Made by a program: the position numbers and the translations under genes | Origin: Sulfuricurvum sp. | Lineage (GTDB): Bacteria > Campylobacterota > Campylobacteria > Campylobacterales > Sulfurimonadaceae | Assembly (NCBI GenBank): GCA_022729835.1 | Contig: DZBC01000062.1 | Coordinates: forward strand, 1-9,983 | DNA length: 9,983 nucleotides | Direction: 5' to 3' | The notes under the pieces: model-generated | Told to the model about the DNA's origin: nothing | The model's database searches: none | What the model saw: the letters and a program-made list of their open reading frames with translations, nothing else | Part shown: positions 1 to 5,790 of the stretch, in pieces | Layout: the number at the start of each line of letters is the position of its first letter | Position numbering within the stretch: position 1 is the stretch's first letter

Positions 1-1
1 G

Positions 2-397
2 ACGCTGATACTGAGCCTATTTGTGCACTGGGCCTATTTACCGCTGTATTTGGCATGGGTGATCCAGGTACGTCTGCTTCAAATGGGCGCTTTTGCCCTC
101 GGTGGGCATCCTGTCAGCGTACGGACGCCGATCCTGATGCTTTACAGCCAATGGATCGGTGCGATGATCAAGATCCGCGCTTATTATCATCTTTCCGACC
201 AAAAATGGTCCAAATCTCCCAATGAAGTCCAAGATGCTTCCCACCTAGTAGCGACCATATCGCATCGTTTTGCGCCCTACTATTCGAGTTTTCGGATGTA
301 TCTTGCGGTTGCATTTTTTATATTCTGTTTGGCGCTACTGATCGCCAAAATCATCACGTTTCCAGACTGGCATTTTTTTATCATCAAAGAGGCATAA
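2..397 (+). CDS. C-terminal fragment of a membrane glycosyltransferase, Alg8-like (partial, 5' end outside window)
   Basis: The frame is open from the first bases of the window, so only the last 131 residues are seen. The fragment has a hydrophobic stretch at about residues 1-25, a segment YSQWIGAMIKIRAYYHLSDQ followed by KW (about 48-69), and a final transmembrane segment at about 100-118. A membrane segment followed by an amphipathic 'QW.GA.IKI...L..QKW' stretch resembles the C-terminal part of processive family-2 glycosyltransferases such as the mannuronan synthase Alg8, which polymerises GDP-mannuronate at the inner membrane. The catalytic domain lies upstream and cannot be checked. The next gene encodes an alginate-lyase-like lipoprotein and starts at the base after this stop codon, which supports a role in making an alginate-like polymer. 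It could instead be a synthase of another beta-linked polysaccharide. The GTG at 23 is internal and not a real start. Confidence 0.6.
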   Translation, partial: TLILSLFVHWAYLPLYLAWVIQVRLLQMGAFALGGHPVSVRTPILMLYSQWIGAMIKIRAYYHLSDQKWSKSPNEVQDASHLVATISHRFAPYYSSFRMYLAVAFFIFCLALLIAKIITFPDWHFFIIKEA

Positions 398-1231
398 ATG
401 AAAAACCCTAAAACACGCCTACATGTATCTACTGGCTCTTCAAACCTATATTCAAAAATTCTTCTTGTTCTGCTCGCTTTTGTACTGGTCGGATGTGATA
501 TGCGCCATCCCCCCTCGCAAACGGTCAACGACGACAGCACCTATGATGAGCTGCCTGATTATGACCCCGATCTCAGCTTCTACCCCTATGACACACAAGC
601 ATTTCAAACGGTACTGAACCATTCAAAACTACAGCATCCCGACAACACCGTTGTCGTCGATTACACGGCCTTTACGAATGTCAAAGCGCCCTATTTCTAC
701 ACCGACTCAGAAGGCATCTTGCACATGAGTATTGCCAAAGAAGCCAATGCAAGTAAAACCCGAACCGAACTACGCGAAGGCCCAAGCTCTTGGTCACTCA
801 AAGAGGGAGAGAATCATACATTTTCCGCTACGCTCCAGTGTCTCAAGCCCAAACCCGGTATCACCTCATACACTTGGATGCAAATCCACGGTACCACGGA
901 GACCTATAACTACCCTATTCTCAGGTTGCTATGGCAAAGAGAATACAAAAATCTATATGATCATTTATGGGCGATTCTAATCGTTAGCGACCCATATCAA
1001 CCCACGCTCTATCAATGGATCGATTTGGGACCAAGGCCGGAAGGTTATTTTACCTGTGAGGTCATCATCGAGGGCATGATCATGTCTATCCTCATCAATC
1101 ATGAACCCATAGACACTCATAATATCTCCTATTGGGCCAATGTAGACAACTACTTTAAGGCCGGAGTTTATATCGATCGATACGAAGATGGAGGAGAAGT
1201 TTCTGTTTTATTCAAATCGCTTGAATATTAA
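398..1231 (+). CDS. Lipoprotein with polysaccharide lyase family 7 (alginate lyase) domain
   Basis: This 277-residue protein has a lipoprotein signal: basic N-terminus to K20, hydrophobic core ILLVLLAFVL (21-30) and lipobox LVGC with C33 as the lipidated cysteine. A low-complexity acidic linker (44-65) leads into a PL7 domain from about residue 68. The three hallmark PL7 motifs are all present: RTELR at 122-126, QIH at 162-164 and YFKAGVY at 252-258. These supply the Arg, Gln, His and Tyr known to form the PL7 active site, so the enzyme should beta-eliminate uronate polymers such as alginate. In the family, QIH is usually linked to guluronate-containing blocks. The ATG directly follows the upstream stop, with AAAGAGG at 386-392 as ribosome binding site. 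Asp at +2 after the cysteine would mean inner-membrane retention under enterobacterial Lol rules, which may not hold here. Likely roles are trimming or clearing polymer during export, or degradation. Confidence 0.85.
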   Translation: MKNPKTRLHVSTGSSNLYSKILLVLLAFVLVGCDMRHPPSQTVNDDSTYDELPDYDPDLSFYPYDTQAFQTVLNHSKLQHPDNTVVVDYTAFTNVKAPYFYTDSEGILHMSIAKEANASKTRTELREGPSSWSLKEGENHTFSATLQCLKPKPGITSYTWMQIHGTTETYNYPILRLLWQREYKNLYDHLWAILIVSDPYQPTLYQWIDLGPRPEGYFTCEVIIEGMIMSILINHEPIDTHNISYWANVDNYFKAGVYIDRYEDGGEVSVLFKSLEY

Positions 1232-1252
1232 ATCAGGATTTAGAAAAACACC

Positions 1253-1281
1253 TTGACAAATAGAGACCGAACTTATATAAT
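1253..1281 (+). promoter_or_regulatory. Sigma70-type promoter of the tRNA cluster
   Basis: A perfect -35 TTGACA (1253-1258) and a perfect -10 TATAAT (1276-1281) are separated by 17 bp. The expected start is near 1288, about 27 bp before the first tRNA. It begins 22 bp after the stop of the lyase gene, so the tRNA cluster is probably its own transcription unit. The bases after the -10 (TCGCCTC) are GC-rich, as in growth-rate-controlled stable-RNA promoters; regulation is an inference. Confidence 0.9.
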
Positions 1282-1314
1282 TTCGCCTCACAAATATTGT
1301 GAAGCGATAAAATC

Positions 1315-1390
1315 GTCTCGTTAGCTCAGTTGGTAGAGCACGTCACTTTTAATGATGTGGTCGATGGTTCGAGTCCATCACGGGACACCA
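1315..1390 (+). tRNA. tRNA-Lys (anticodon TTT)
   Basis: A complete 76-nt cloverleaf. The acceptor stem GTCTCGT pairs with ACGGGAC (one T·G), the D-arm is GCTC/GAGC, the anticodon stem CGTCA/TGATG holds loop CTTTTAA with TTT at 1348-1350, and the T-loop is TTCGAGT. Discriminator A and the CCA end are encoded (1388-1390). It is the first gene of a six-tRNA cluster. Confidence 0.96.
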
Positions 1391-1406
1391 AAAAGTCCGA
1401 ATTTTC

Positions 1407-1482
1407 GGGCGCTTAGCTCAGTTGGTAGAGCGCTACCCTTACAAGGTAGATGTCACAGGTTCGAGTCCTGTAGCGCCCACCA
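1407..1482 (+). tRNA. tRNA-Val (anticodon TAC), copy 1
   Basis: A complete 76-nt tRNA. The acceptor stem GGGCGCT pairs with AGCGCCC perfectly, the anticodon stem CTACC/GGTAG encloses CTTACAA with TAC at 1440-1442, and the T-loop is TTCGAGT. The CCA end is encoded. It is identical to the copy at 1683-1758. Confidence 0.96.
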
Positions 1483-1492
1483 TTTTTTATGC

Positions 1493-1569
1493 GCGGTGGT
1501 AGTTCAGTCGGTTAGAATACCTGCCTGTCACGCAGGGGGTCGCGGGTTCGAGTCCCGTCCACCGCGCCA
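1493..1569 (+). tRNA. tRNA-Asp (anticodon GTC), copy 1
   Basis: A complete 77-nt tRNA. The acceptor stem GCGGTGG pairs with CCACCGC perfectly, the anticodon stem CCTGC/GCAGG encloses CTGTCAC with GTC at 1527-1529, discriminator is G and CCA is encoded. From TAGTTCAG through the T-arm it matches the E. coli tRNA-Asp sequence as I remember it. It is identical to the copy at 1769-1845. Confidence 0.96.
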
Positions 1570-1587
1570 CGTTTTATTTTTGATACT

Positions 1588-1663
1588 GACCCTTTCGTCT
1601 AGTGGCCAAGGACACTATCACTTCATGGTAGGGACAGAGGTTCAAATCCTTTAGGGGTCGCCA
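1588..1663 (+). tRNA. tRNA-Glu (anticodon TTC), atypical: C at position 33
   Basis: A 76-nt cloverleaf with acceptor GACCCTT/AGGGGTC, D-stem GTCT/GGAC, T-stem AGAGG/CCTTT (one G·T) with loop TTCAAAT, discriminator G and encoded CCA. Size and framework match tRNA-Glu, and the anticodon TTC is at 1622-1624. The anticodon arm is unusual: stem CTATC/GGTAG contains a T·G pair, and the loop reads ACTTCAT. Position 33 (base 1621) is therefore C rather than the nearly universal T, and positions 32 and 38 could pair as A-T, narrowing the loop. It may be a working tRNA with a rare variant, a degenerate extra copy, or a tRNA with a special role. It sits between the two identical Val-Asp pairs. Confidence 0.8.
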
Positions 1664-1682
1664 AGCTCTGATAGGAATTTAA

Positions 1683-1758
1683 GGGCGCTTAGCTCAGTTG
1701 GTAGAGCGCTACCCTTACAAGGTAGATGTCACAGGTTCGAGTCCTGTAGCGCCCACCA
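1683..1758 (+). tRNA. tRNA-Val (anticodon TAC), copy 2
   Basis: Identical base for base to the tRNA-Val at 1407-1482, offset by 276 bp. Acceptor GGGCGCT/AGCGCCC, anticodon loop CTTACAA, encoded CCA. Confidence 0.96.
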
Positions 1759-1768
1759 TTTTTTATGC

Positions 1769-1845
1769 GCGGTGGTAGTTCAGTCGGTTAGAATACCTGC
1801 CTGTCACGCAGGGGGTCGCGGGTTCGAGTCCCGTCCACCGCGCCA
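1769..1845 (+). tRNA. tRNA-Asp (anticodon GTC), copy 2
   Basis: Identical to the tRNA-Asp at 1493-1569, including the 10-bp TTTTTTATGC spacer that precedes both. It is the last gene of the cluster. A T-run (1851-1855) follows six bases after the CCA end, but I see no separate hairpin that would make it a clear terminator. Confidence 0.96.
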
Positions 1846-1886
1846 GCCTCTTTTTCCCCTATATCTTTATTTCATGACTCAATCGC

Positions 1887-1892
1887 TATAAT
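1887..1892 (+). promoter_or_regulatory. Probable -10 element for the Cys-rich protein/ParA-like operon
   Basis: A perfect TATAAT lies 38 bp upstream of the ATG at 1931, in the gap between the last tRNA and the small gene. No good -35 is found at 16-18 bp upstream; the sequence there is a T-rich stretch around 1864-1870. The palindrome TTACATGTAA (1911-1920) would fall in the 5' leader of this transcript. Confidence 0.5.
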
Positions 1893-1910
1893 CCCGTTTC
1901 ATAACTACCT

Positions 1911-1920
1911 TTACATGTAA
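1911..1920. repeat. Palindrome TTACATGTAA, intergenic copy
   Basis: A perfect 10-bp palindrome whose last two A residues form part of the ribosome binding site AAGGA (1919-1923) of the next gene. It is one of three exact copies in the window and the only intergenic one. Its position between the -10 and the start codon could allow it to act as an operator for this operon, but its occurrence inside other genes argues for a genome-wide role. Confidence 0.6.
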
Positions 1921-1930
1921 GGATTGTCTC

Positions 1931-2122
1931 ATGGGTTGGACCTGCCAACACGACCATAAAGGCCAATGCAAACTACTCAAGCAACCCTGCGTTGCTGGCA
2001 TGAAGGGTTGCACCATTAACAAAAACGCCGAAGGGATCATCTTTAGCCAGCCTATAGGCACAACCTACGAAGAGGCGCCGCAAGAGTGCATCGACTACGC
2101 CGCCCTATCACGGAGTCACTAA
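1931..2122 (+). CDS. Small cysteine-rich protein, unknown function
   Basis: A 63-residue protein with cysteines at 5, 13, 20, 27 and 53 and histidines at 7 and 9. The first half reads as a compact motif, C-x-H-x-H-x3-C-x6-C-x6-C, with GMKGC at 23-27. This suggests metal or Fe-S binding, though no named family is recognised. There is no signal peptide or membrane segment, so it should be cytoplasmic. The start is supported by AAGGA (1919-1923), seven bases upstream. The stop TAA is followed directly by the ATG of the ParA-like gene, so the two are almost certainly cotranscribed. I have the impression that similar short proteins occur in other Campylobacterota, but this is memory and not checked. 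Confidence 0.8.
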   Translation: MGWTCQHDHKGQCKLLKQPCVAGMKGCTINKNAEGIIFSQPIGTTYEEAPQECIDYAALSRSH

Positions 2123-2701
2123 ATGGCCAAAATCGCCATCGCATCCACCAAAGGCGGGGTCGGCAAAACCTCCATCGCCTTCTCGCTTGCCAAAGACCTA
2201 GACTATCGCTATGTCACCAACGACATGTCAATCGCACTGAACAAGTACAAAAAAGCCAAATACTTCCCACGAAACATTCCGCTCTACGATGACACCGTCT
2301 ACGACTTCGGCGGCTTCGTGGATGCCCACGCCGACGAAATTCTCAATCAAGTCGATATGATCCTACTGCCAACCATTAACGATCTCAATTCCATTATGAA
2401 GAGCCAGATTCTTATCAAGCAGTTCAAGCACAAAACCATCCTCGTCTTTGCCAACATGATCGAAAGCGAGCGCGATTATGAGATCATTAAAGAGGAGATC
2501 CACCGCTACTTTCCCGGTATCGCCTTCACCCACATGCGCCGCACTAAACTACTCAAAAACGCCCTAGAAACGGGCATGAGCGCCACGGAACTCTTTCACT
2601 CTAACCCCCAGACGCAGTACGTGTACCGAAATGCTTTTGAAGAGTACAACCGCATTCTTGATCTCTTCAAAAGTGGTGTTGACGCGCCACAAAATCCCTA
2701 A
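2123..2701 (+). CDS. Compact ParA/MinD-type ATPase
   Basis: A 192-residue protein that opens with the deviant Walker A box KGGVGKTS (10-17). This has the signature lysine K10 that ParA/MinD ATPases use across the dimer interface. D34 in TNDMS corresponds to the catalytic aspartate of the A' motif, and D61 in VYDFGG is the Walker B equivalent. The spacing between them is short and the protein is clearly smaller than chromosomal ParA/Soj (about 250 residues). No ParB or parS-like sequence is nearby. Members of this superfamily position DNA, divisomes, chemoreceptors or flagella by ATP-dependent dimerisation; the cargo here is unknown. The ATG abuts the upstream stop and has GGAG at 2112-2115. 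The last 35 bp overlap the 3' end of the opposing ABC transporter gene. Confidence 0.85.
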   Translation: MAKIAIASTKGGVGKTSIAFSLAKDLDYRYVTNDMSIALNKYKKAKYFPRNIPLYDDTVYDFGGFVDAHADEILNQVDMILLPTINDLNSIMKSQILIKQFKHKTILVFANMIESERDYEIIKEEIHRYFPGIAFTHMRRTKLLKNALETGMSATELFHSNPQTQYVYRNAFEEYNRILDLFKSGVDAPQNP

Positions 2702-4436
2702 AATACCCCACTTCACGCTCCAGTATTTCGGGGCTGCCCGACTGCACCACCCGACCACCATCGAGCGCGTAGATCAGATCAGCATGGCGAATGGTGCTGA
2801 GTCTATGGGCGATAACGATCATCGTCTTGCCCTGCAAATGACGACGTAACGCTTCAAAAAGATTGGCCTCAGTCTCTACATCCAGCGCCGAAGTGGACTC
2901 ATCCAAAATCACAATATTGGGCTTGTGTACCAACATTCTGGCAATGGCGAGGCGTTGACGCTCCCCGCCGCTAAGCCGAATTCCCTCTTTACCAATGCGG
3001 CTATCAAGCCCGCTGGGCAACCGACGTACCACATCCTCAAGCTGTGCAATCCGCAGCATCTCCCACAAATGTGCATCCTCTACATCGCGCCCTAGCGTGA
3101 GGTTGTGGCGCAGGGTGTCATTAAACATACGCGGCGACTGCAACACCAACGTAATATGCTCACGCAAAAGTCCCAATCCGATCTCACGGATCGAAATCCC
3201 ATCGATGAAAATATCCCCCGCATTAATGGCATAAAGCCCCAAAATAACCTGCGATAAGGTCGTCTTGCCACTGCCGCTCGCACCTAGAAGCGCCACGGTT
3301 TTACCTTCAGGAATGCTCATGTCAATCCCATGCAGCACCTCTTTATTGCCGTAGGCAAAAGAGACGCCGCGCAGCTCGACGGCATTGGCAAAACGCCCCT
3401 CAAAAGGGTTATAACGGGTTGGATAGCAAGGCTCTTGCTCCAGAGCCAAAATCTCCTCCAGTCGTTGCATCGCCGCTTTGGCATTTTGAAATGAAAAGAT
3501 GATCCCGATCAGCTCTTGTAGCGGCGTGATCATAAACCACAAGTACCCCATAATCGCAAACATCTCCCCGATGCTGATCTCGCCCCAAAGTACCATCACC
3601 ATCGCACTACCGCGCAACAGCTCAAAACCTGCTAAAAAGATCACCCCCGAAAGCTGCGAAGAGGCTTCGCTCTTCCAACCAAAACTAGCGGAAGCTTCGC
3701 GAATAGCGCGTGCATTGTCGATCATCCGATCAATATAGCGTGACTCCTGATTGTGTGCGCGGATCTGAATAAAAAGCTCTAGCGTCTCAGAAAGGGCATT
3801 TTGAAAACGCTCAACGGTGAGATTCTCCTCTTTTTTGAGTACGCGCACCTTTCTGCCCAACATGTTTGTGAGCGTCACAACGGTAGGATTGAGAATGAGC
3901 AAGATCAGCGCCAACTGCCAATTGAGATAGAACAAAATAGCGCTGATGCCGATCAGCGAAAGTGAAGAGATCAGAAATTTGGAGATACCCGTGGCAATAA
4001 AGGTATCGAGCGTATTGATATCGGTGACCATCTTCGCGCTCACCCCGCCGCCGCCAAGTGATTCGTACTGAGCCACCGACACCCGCTCAAGATGGCGCAA
4101 CAGCTTCTGTCTGAGCGTAAATACAATGGCTTTGGATATCTTCGTAAAAAGCCGCGTCTGCACGACGTTGAGGATGAAAAAAACCAAGCGCAACCCCACC
4201 GTCAAAGCAAACACGACGATGATGTAGCACTGCGGTTCGCAAGGCCTAAAAAGCCGATCAATCATCGCTGTGATCGCACCACCTTGGGCAAGTAGCACTT
4301 CATCGATCAACAGCGGAAAAAGTAGCGGCACGGGCAGACTCACCAAGACAGCCGCCAGAGCGATCAACTGTCCTGACACAATCCGTTTTTTGTGAGGCCG
4401 CAACATCGACGTCAAACCCCGCCAACCGATATCCAT
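2667..4436 (-). CDS. ABC exporter half-transporter (fused membrane and ATPase domains), MsbA-like
   Basis: With the ATG at 4436 the protein has 589 residues, normal for a type IV (MsbA-like) half-transporter that works as a homodimer in the inner membrane. The membrane domain covers about 1-320, with six likely segments near 20-45, 71-91, 153-171, 173-192, 262-285 and 290-312. The ATPase domain follows: Walker A GASGSGKTT (385-393), Q-loop Gln 433, signature LSGGERQ (488-494), Walker B IVILDE (508-513) and switch His 544. All catalytic residues are present. The frame can be extended to a TTG at 4475, but AGGAGGT at 4441-4447 is ideally placed for the ATG at 4436, and a -10 lies inside the extension. 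The substrate (lipid, glycan, peptide or drug) cannot be told from sequence. The 3' end overlaps the ParA-like gene. Confidence 0.93.
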   Translation of the reverse strand: MDIGWRGLTSMLRPHKKRIVSGQLIALAAVLVSLPVPLLFPLLIDEVLLAQGGAITAMIDRLFRPCEPQCYIIVVFALTVGLRLVFFILNVVQTRLFTKISKAIVFTLRQKLLRHLERVSVAQYESLGGGGVSAKMVTDINTLDTFIATGISKFLISSLSLIGISAILFYLNWQLALILLILNPTVVTLTNMLGRKVRVLKKEENLTVERFQNALSETLELFIQIRAHNQESRYIDRMIDNARAIREASASFGWKSEASSQLSGVIFLAGFELLRGSAMVMVLWGEISIGEMFAIMGYLWFMITPLQELIGIIFSFQNAKAAMQRLEEILALEQEPCYPTRYNPFEGRFANAVELRGVSFAYGNKEVLHGIDMSIPEGKTVALLGASGSGKTTLSQVILGLYAINAGDIFIDGISIREIGLGLLREHITLVLQSPRMFNDTLRHNLTLGRDVEDAHLWEMLRIAQLEDVVRRLPSGLDSRIGKEGIRLSGGERQRLAIARMLVHKPNIVILDESTSALDVETEANLFEALRRHLQGKTMIVIAHRLSTIRHADLIYALDGGRVVQSGSPEILEREVGYFRDFVARQHHF

Positions 4437-4440
4437 CACC

Positions 4441-4447
4441 ACCTCCT
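4441..4447 (-). promoter_or_regulatory. Strong ribosome binding site deciding the ABC exporter start
   Basis: On the minus strand this reads AGGAGGT and lies five bases (counted from AGGAGG) before the ATG at 4436. It is the best Shine-Dalgarno match in the window. It selects this start over the in-frame ATG at 4463 and TTG at 4475. Confidence 0.85.
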
Positions 4448-4461
4448 CAAATGTCGGCTGC

Positions 4462-4491
4462 ATTATAGCGCCCAAAAAGGTAGGCTATAAT
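4462..4491. promoter_or_regulatory. Back-to-back -10 elements in a divergent promoter region (inverted repeat)
   Basis: ATTATAGC (4462-4469) and GCTATAAT (4484-4491) form perfect 8-bp inverted arms around a 14-bp spacer. Each arm contains TATAAT in the outward direction: 4462-4467 on the minus strand for the ABC exporter and 4486-4491 on the plus strand for the leader/flavoprotein. Both fit their downstream ribosome binding sites. Neither has a recognisable -35 hexamer, so the arms may be weak or activated promoters, or an operator. Another minus-strand TATAAT lies at 4526-4531. Confidence 0.5.
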
Positions 4492-4513
4492 CACAAAAAG
4501 CCAAAGGTTTACC

Positions 4514-4558
4514 ATGTTTTACACCATTATAGTTCTCTTTGCGCTTTTGCAACCATGA
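4514..4558 (+). CDS. Possible 14-residue leader peptide coupled to the flavoprotein gene
   Basis: A 14-codon ORF encodes MFYTIIVLFALLQP, a mostly hydrophobic peptide. It has its own AAAGG (4503-4507) six bases upstream of the ATG. Its stop TGA overlaps the flavoprotein start in an ATGA junction (4555-4558). The flavoprotein start has no ribosome binding site of its own, so translation of the main gene may depend on ribosomes that finish this short ORF. The peptide itself may or may not have a function: its length and hydrophobicity could fit a tiny membrane peptide, and there is no run of one amino acid as in attenuators. Confidence 0.5.
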   Translation: MFYTIIVLFALLQP

Positions 4559-5790
4559 GCCAAACACCCAAGATCGCCATCGTAGGCGGCGGCGCAGCGG
4601 GACTGATGGCCGCGATCACCGCCGCAGAGGAGGGCGCGAAGGTGTGGATCTTTGAGCGCAACCGCGAAGTGGGCAAGAAGATTCTGGCCTCAGGCAATGG
4701 CCGCTGCAACATCTCCAACACCGCCTTGCATCCCAACAACTACTTTGGGCGCCATAAAGGCTTTGTCAACGATGCCCTACACACCTTCAACTTCCACCAT
4801 TTTCAGAAATTTTGCCGCAGTATCGGCCTCTTTTTGCATATTCAATCAGACGGTCGTGTCTATCCGCTAACCAATGAAGCCAAAACCGTCAAAATGCTCT
4901 TTGAAGAGCGCTGCCACGCCTTACATGTAACGATACAGTGCGACTGCGCCATCGAGCGCATCACCTCAGACGATACACACTATACGCTCCACAGCGCGTC
5001 GCAATGTTTTGAAGGTTTTGACGCGCTCATCATCGCCACCGGAAGCGAAGCCGCCCCACAACTTGGAGGCACGAACGACGGTATGGGCTTTGCCCAAGTC
5101 TTCGGTCACGACCTCATCCCCACCTACCCCTCACTCGTAGGGCTACATCTAGCCCCGCCCTACCCCGCAGCACTCGCGGGGGTCAAAACCACCGCCGAAC
5201 TCACCTTGCTTGTGGACCGAGAGGTGCAAGCGCAATGCGAAGGCGACCTGCTCTTCACCCAATACGGTATTTCCGGTTTTGCCGCGCTCGATCTCTCGCA
5301 CGGTGCCTCTTATGCACTCATCCAAGAGCGATCCGTCGCAGTCGCACTCAACCTACTACCGCAATTTGCCCCCCAGGAACTCGCCTCACAACTAGGCAAA
5401 CTCACCGCTTCGATGCGTGAGCGCACCATCTCTGCCCTACTTTGCGGCCTTGTAAGTAGCAAAATCGTACCGCATCTACTGCTTAGTTGCCGCATCGATC
5501 CGCACACCCCTTGTGCTCAAATCGGCACCAAAGCCCTCAAACAGATTCTGCACACCCTCAGACACTGGCGCTTCGAAGTGACACAAACCCACGGATTCAA
5601 ACATGCTGAAGTAAGCGGTGGCGGTGTCTCGACAGAGATGATCGATCCTCAAACCATGGCGTCTAAACGTCACAAAGGACTCTACTTCGCCGGCGAAGTA
5701 CTCGACGTGGTCGGTGAACGGGGCGGCTACAACCTCCATTTCGCATGGGCCAGCGGCTACCTTGCCGCCAAAGCCGCTAGCCGATCATAA
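4555..5790 (+). CDS. HI0933-family FAD-dependent oxidoreductase (BaiN/RdsA-like flavoprotein)
   Basis: A 411-residue cytoplasmic flavoprotein of full family length. The N-terminal Rossmann fold binds the ADP part of FAD: GGGAAG (11-16), followed by E34 at the end of the second strand. Next comes the family block with VGKKILASGNGRCNISN (39-55). The C-terminus has the second FAD motif, GLYFAGEVLDVVGERGG (375-391), then YNLHFAWASG. The reaction is not known for this family in general. Database names such as '3-dehydro-bile acid reductase' come from one gut member and should not be transferred here. The start at 4555 is the only one that keeps the dinucleotide fold, yet it lacks a ribosome binding site and overlaps a leader ORF. 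The 3' end overlaps the convergent kinase gene by 14 bp. Confidence 0.92.
   Translation: MSQTPKIAIVGGGAAGLMAAITAAEEGAKVWIFERNREVGKKILASGNGRCNISNTALHPNNYFGRHKGFVNDALHTFNFHHFQKFCRSIGLFLHIQSDGRVYPLTNEAKTVKMLFEERCHALHVTIQCDCAIERITSDDTHYTLHSASQCFEGFDALIIATGSEAAPQLGGTNDGMGFAQVFGHDLIPTYPSLVGLHLAPPYPAALAGVKTTAELTLLVDREVQAQCEGDLLFTQYGISGFAALDLSHGASYALIQERSVAVALNLLPQFAPQELASQLGKLTASMRERTISALLCGLVSSKIVPHLLLSCRIDPHTPCAQIGTKALKQILHTLRHWRFEVTQTHGFKHAEVSGGGVSTEMIDPQTMASKRHKGLYFAGEVLDVVGERGGYNLHFAWASGYLAAKAASRS
4921..4930. repeat. Palindrome TTACATGTAA inside the flavoprotein gene
   Basis: An exact copy of the recurring palindrome. It is read in frame as TTA-CAT-GTA, coding Leu-His-Val in the middle of the protein. 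Confidence 0.6.

Larger units (their letters stand above)
1407..1845 (+). repeat. Perfect 163-bp direct repeat of the tRNA-Val/tRNA-Asp pair
   Basis: The block 1407-1569 recurs without a mismatch at 1683-1845, including the intergenic spacer. Identity begins at the first base of tRNA-Val and stops at the CCA end of tRNA-Asp; the flanks differ immediately on both sides. The 113 bp between the copies contain the tRNA-Glu gene. Confidence 0.95.

Noticed and set aside
1352..1654. 100-codon open frame across the tRNA cluster
   Set aside because: It runs through four tRNA genes and the protein is just translated tRNA sequence.
1407..1845. Spaced identical repeats that could suggest a CRISPR array or attachment site
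   Set aside because: The repeated unit is two complete tRNA genes and there are only two copies; no integrase gene or cas gene is present.
1846..1860. Intrinsic terminator after the last tRNA
   Set aside because: There is a short T-run, but no separate GC-rich hairpin in front of it other than the tRNA itself.
4437..4475. N-terminal extension of the ABC exporter to TTG 4475 or ATG 4463
   Set aside because: AGGAGGT at 4441-4447 points to the ATG at 4436, and a candidate -10 lies within the extension.
4555..5790. Naming the flavoprotein a bile-acid reductase (baiN)
   Set aside because: The HI0933 family is broad and there is no bile-acid pathway context; only the family is supported.
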